A stretch of DNA of 64,000 nt from Stenotrophomonas terrae (lineage in GTDB: Bacteria > Pseudomonadota > Gammaproteobacteria > Xanthomonadales > Xanthomonadaceae), in contig NZ_LDJJ01000006.1 of assembly GCF_001431465.1 (NCBI RefSeq), forward strand, positions 62,001-126,000, given 5' to 3'. Numbering within the stretch: the stretch's first letter is position 1; each line of letters begins with the position of its first letter. A program made the translations under genes and the position numbers. The notes beneath the pieces were generated by a model. The model did not search any database. It had not been told where the DNA came from and saw only the letters and a program-made list of their open reading frames with translations. Shown in pieces: positions 61,919-64,000 of the stretch.

Positions 61919-62854
61919 TCAGCTCTTCGGCGCGGCCAGCAGGTACTTCAGCCCATGCATGAAGCCACGCGGGGCAACGCTGAGATGGTCCTCGTCATTG
62001 AGCACGTCCAGTTTCAGCTCCAGTGCCTGCCCACCACGAGCGCCCAGCAGGCCGATCATGCGCTGCGCATCGACCACCATGTCAACATCGCCGCCGTGCT
62101 GTACCGCTTCGTACTCGCCCACATACATGTAGGCCCGCACCGGCTGCTCGGCCGGTTTGGCGGCCGCGGCCAGACGGCGCTCCATCTCGTGCTTGTCAAA
62201 CCAGTACGACGGGCTGCCGAGGATGTAGCCGCTGAACAACTGCGGCCGCTCCAGCAGCACCTGGGTGCCAAGCAAGGCGCCATAGGAATGACCCAGCAAC
62301 AAGCGCCGGGCTTCGTCCGTGCGGTAACGCTTGGCCACGAAGGGCAGCGCCTGGGTTTCCAGATAGGTGATGTAGGCGCTGGCGCCACCGTGCACGGCAT
62401 CGGCTGGCGAACCGCTGGGGCCATTGGCGGTAGGCGTATAGTCGCGACGGCGACTCTGCATGCCGCCCTCGCCCTTGGCATAGGACAGGCCAACCAGGAT
62501 GAAGTCGTCGATCTTGCGGCCTTCGACATTCAGGCGCCGCGCCATCTGCCAGACCAGCGGGAAGGCATAGTCGGCATCGGTGACATACAGCACCGGATAG
62601 CGCTTGTCGGGGTTATCGGCGTAGCCCGCTGGCAGGGCCACAAATACCTGGTAGTTGCGGCCACTGACCGGATCGGGCACGTCCCAGACTTCACTGCCAA
62701 GCACTTCGTAAGGATTGCCTTCGCCGCGCTGAGCGCTTGCTGCTGCGGGCTTCGCAGCGGCCGCTTCAGGTGTGGCATTGGGTGCAGCTTCGGGAGCACC
62801 ACTACAGGCGCTCAGCGCCACCATTGCCACTACCGACATCATCCATTTGCTCAA
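61919..62854 (-). CDS. Esterase lipoprotein, alpha/beta hydrolase (esterase D/IroE-like)
   Basis: 311 aa from a TTG at 62854, chosen because GGAGAG lies six bases before it; an ATG frame starts at 62896. The N-terminus LSKWMMSVVAMVALSACSG has a lipobox (LSAC). A linker rich in Ala/Pro follows. PF00756-type hydrolase: RYPVLYVTDADYAFP, the nucleophile LLLGHSYGALLG (GHSxG), WFDKHEME, and a C-terminal His in NDEDHLSVAPRG. It resembles periplasmic siderophore esterases, but no siderophore genes are nearby. Confidence 0.88.
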   Translation of the reverse strand: MSKWMMSVVAMVALSACSGAPEAAPNATPEAAAAKPAAASAQRGEGNPYEVLGSEVWDVPDPVSGRNYQVFVALPAGYADNPDKRYPVLYVTDADYAFPLVWQMARRLNVEGRKIDDFILVGLSYAKGEGGMQSRRRDYTPTANGPSGSPADAVHGGASAYITYLETQALPFVAKRYRTDEARRLLLGHSYGALLGTQVLLERPQLFSGYILGSPSYWFDKHEMERRLAAAAKPAEQPVRAYMYVGEYEAVQHGGDVDMVVDAQRMIGLLGARGGQALELKLDVLNDEDHLSVAPRGFMHGLKYLLAAPKS

Positions 62855-63084
62855 GCAGACTCTCCAGTGATCGTGATCAGTGGCCGATGATGGCATGCCG
62901 CCGCACGCATCTGAAGTTCACCCCGGCCACCGGCATACGCGATGCGAACCTGTGGTTGCCATCAGGTAAAAACGCAAGCTATTGATTCAACTGGACCGAC
63001 ACGCCGCTGTCGGCTTGCTGTCGTGTCGTCGATGGCAGTTGTCCGGCAGCCTGGCAGCTCGGCTAACATCGGCGGGAATGCAGC

Positions 63085-63480
63085 ATGGAAGATGAAACAG
63101 TGAAGATCGATGGAAAGCGAATCAGGCAACTGCGCGAAGCCCGAGGCTGGTCGCAGGAACACCTGGCCAGCATCTGCGGCTTGAGCGCGCGCACCGTGCA
63201 ACGTCTGGAAGCCGAGGGCAATGCCTCGCTTGAGTCGCGGATGGCGGTTGCGGCGGCGCTGGAGGTTGCGGCGGAGGACCTGCTGCCCATCCCGCCTGTC
63301 AGCAACCCACTCACCATCACCGCCGCGCCAAACCCTGCAGGCATCCGTACCGAGAACCTGATGATTGGTCTGGCACTGCTGGTGATGGCACTGCTGTATG
63401 GCGGTTACAACATCGGGAAGGACCTTGCCATGCGTGACAACGCACGCTGCGCCGCCAGCCCCACCCAATGCCAACGTTGA
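63085..63480 (+). CDS. Membrane-anchored XRE-family helix-turn-helix protein
   Basis: 131 aa. Residues 8-60 form an XRE/Cro HTH (IRQLREARGWSQEHLASICG, LSARTVQRLEAEGNASLES). After a Pro-rich linker one membrane segment spans about 93-110 (IGLALLVMALLYGGYNI), with a short tail containing two Cys (NARCAASPTQCQR). DNA-binding domains with a C-terminal membrane segment can act as membrane-linked regulators. Target unknown. No neighbour suggests a pathway. Confidence 0.82.
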   Translation: MEDETVKIDGKRIRQLREARGWSQEHLASICGLSARTVQRLEAEGNASLESRMAVAAALEVAAEDLLPIPPVSNPLTITAAPNPAGIRTENLMIGLALLVMALLYGGYNIGKDLAMRDNARCAASPTQCQR

Positions 63481-63514
63481 GGGTACAGCCCGAGCTGCGG
63501 AACTGATTTTTCTT

Positions 63515-63611
63515 GTAGGAGCGGCGTAAGCCGCGAAGCAGAGACATCATCAGATGCCATCTGCGCTTGCCGCCTCAGCGACGTCAGCTTCGCGGCTTAC
63601 GCCGCTCCCAC
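63515..63611. repeat. Head-to-head GCGG hairpin pair
   Basis: GTAGGAGCGGCGTAAGCCGC plus GAAGC at 63515-63539 and its complement at 63587-63611. The inner part has ATCATCAGATGCCATCTGCG, related to the inner sequence at 50 kb. A partial extra copy (GTGGGCCGCTCCTAC) follows at 63637-63651. Confidence 0.85.
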
Positions 63612-63657
63612 AAATCCAAAAATCCACCAATCCAAAGTGGGCCGCTCCTACAAACGC

Positions 63658-63691
63658 AAAAACCGATGCCAGCATGCTGACATCGGTTTTT
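63658..63691 (-). terminator. Terminator of gpmA
   Basis: Minus strand: AAAAACCGATGTCAGC-AT-GCTGGCATCGGTTTT, strong stem with a T tract, 53 bases after the gpmA stop. Confidence 0.85.
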
Positions 63692-63743
63692 GGGTGATTC
63701 ACTGCCTGAGCAGGCAACAACGACGCTGCTTTCAGCGGGTCGC

Positions 63744-64000
63744 TTACTTGGCCTTGCCCTGGTTGGCCACGGCCTCGGCAGCCTTCTTGGCCGCTTCCGG
63801 ATCGCCCAGGTAGCGGAACGACTTCACAGTGAGGTCGTCGTTCAATTCAAACAGCAACGGAATGCCGGTCGGGATGTTGAGCTCAAGGATCTGCTCCTTG
63901 CTCACGTTGTTGAGGTACTTGTACAGCGCGCGCAGCGAGTTGCCGTGGGCGGTGACCAGCACGGTCTTGCCGTCCTTCAACTGCGGGGCGATGGCGTCAT
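63744..64000 (-). CDS. gpmA: 2,3-bisphosphoglycerate-dependent phosphoglycerate mutase, C-terminal part
   Basis: Only the last 85 or so codons are in the window; the start is past the right edge. The segment [20 protein letters not shown] contains the second catalytic His of the histidine-phosphatase fold, and [14 protein letters not shown] plus the C-terminus [10 protein letters not shown] match GpmA closely. It interconverts 3- and 2-phosphoglycerate. Confidence 0.95.
   Translation of the reverse strand, partial: DAIAPQLKDGKTVLVTAHGNSLRALYKYLNNVSKEQILELNIPTGIPLLFELNDDLTVKSFRYLGDPEAAKKAAEAVANQGKAK

Overview
The window is about 65% GC chromosomal DNA from a member of the Xanthomonadaceae, most likely Stenotrophomonas. 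The evidence is the rpoE-rseA pair, the rpsP-rimM-trmD-rplS operon and mutS in Xanthomonadaceae-like form, large TonB-dependent receptors, and about a dozen copies of a hairpin beginning GTAG and reading GTAGTGCCGAGCATGGCTCGGCA or its complement. That hairpin matches the SMAG repeat family described in S. maltophilia. I saw no phage, insertion sequence, CRISPR array, tRNA or rRNA.

Layout. 1-1.5 kb: anti-sigma factor rseA (cut by the left edge) and sigma factor rpoE, with a recognisable sigma-E promoter. 1.7-3.8 kb: FadB-like beta-oxidation enzyme. 3.8-6.5 kb: zinc-type CDF exporter, then a periplasmic disulfide pair (a membrane thioredoxin fusion and DsbG). 6.7-9.3 kb: globin-coupled diguanylate cyclase and a periplasmic PPP-like phosphatase. 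9.5-17.2 kb: DcaP-like porin and an arginine-dependent acid-resistance type cluster (AdiC-like antiporter, arginine decarboxylase, atypical CDF protein, second AdiC-like antiporter). 17.2-18.4 kb: a lower-GC stretch without a convincing gene. 18.4-20.7 kb: TonB-dependent receptor. 21-23.6 kb: mutS. 23.9-27.1 kb: glutathione transferase, WYL regulator and a divergent catalase with an OxyR-like site. 27.3-30.3 kb: DUF937 protein, Hsp15 and a MATE exporter; the last two lie between inverted copies of a 122 bp composite repeat.

30.5-46.1 kb is the most coherent system: a regulon for N-acetylgalactosamine (GalNAc) foraging. A leftward arm encodes exported proteins: a GH31 glycosidase with carbohydrate-binding domains, a large TonB-dependent receptor and a Tat-exported GH109-type alpha-N-acetylgalactosaminidase. 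The rightward arm encodes cytoplasmic steps: AgaS, AgaK, AgaZ, AgaR, AgaA and a sugar/H+ symporter. The arms diverge from a 315 bp region full of TTTCG motifs that fit a DeoR-family AgaR operator. No tagatose-6-phosphate kinase or aldolase Y subunit is present. This suggests that AgaZ acts as a tagatose-6-phosphate 4-epimerase feeding fructose-6-phosphate directly.

46.6-48.8 kb: rpsP-rimM-trmD-rplS. 49-50 kb: ParD-like protein coupled to a second-type methionine aminopeptidase. 50.3-55.2 kb: M13 peptidase lipoprotein and a large MscS-type channel. 55.3-58.6 kb: two MFS transporters and an AraC regulator. 58.8-63.5 kb: roadblock protein, serine hydrolase, AraC regulator, esterase lipoprotein and a membrane-anchored XRE protein. 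63.7-64 kb: 3' end of gpmA. Repeats are prominent: SMAG hairpins, a second hairpin family (GTGGGAGCGGCGTAAGCCGC, often paired head to head), C-rich hairpins, a 7 bp array and a 12 bp minisatellite.
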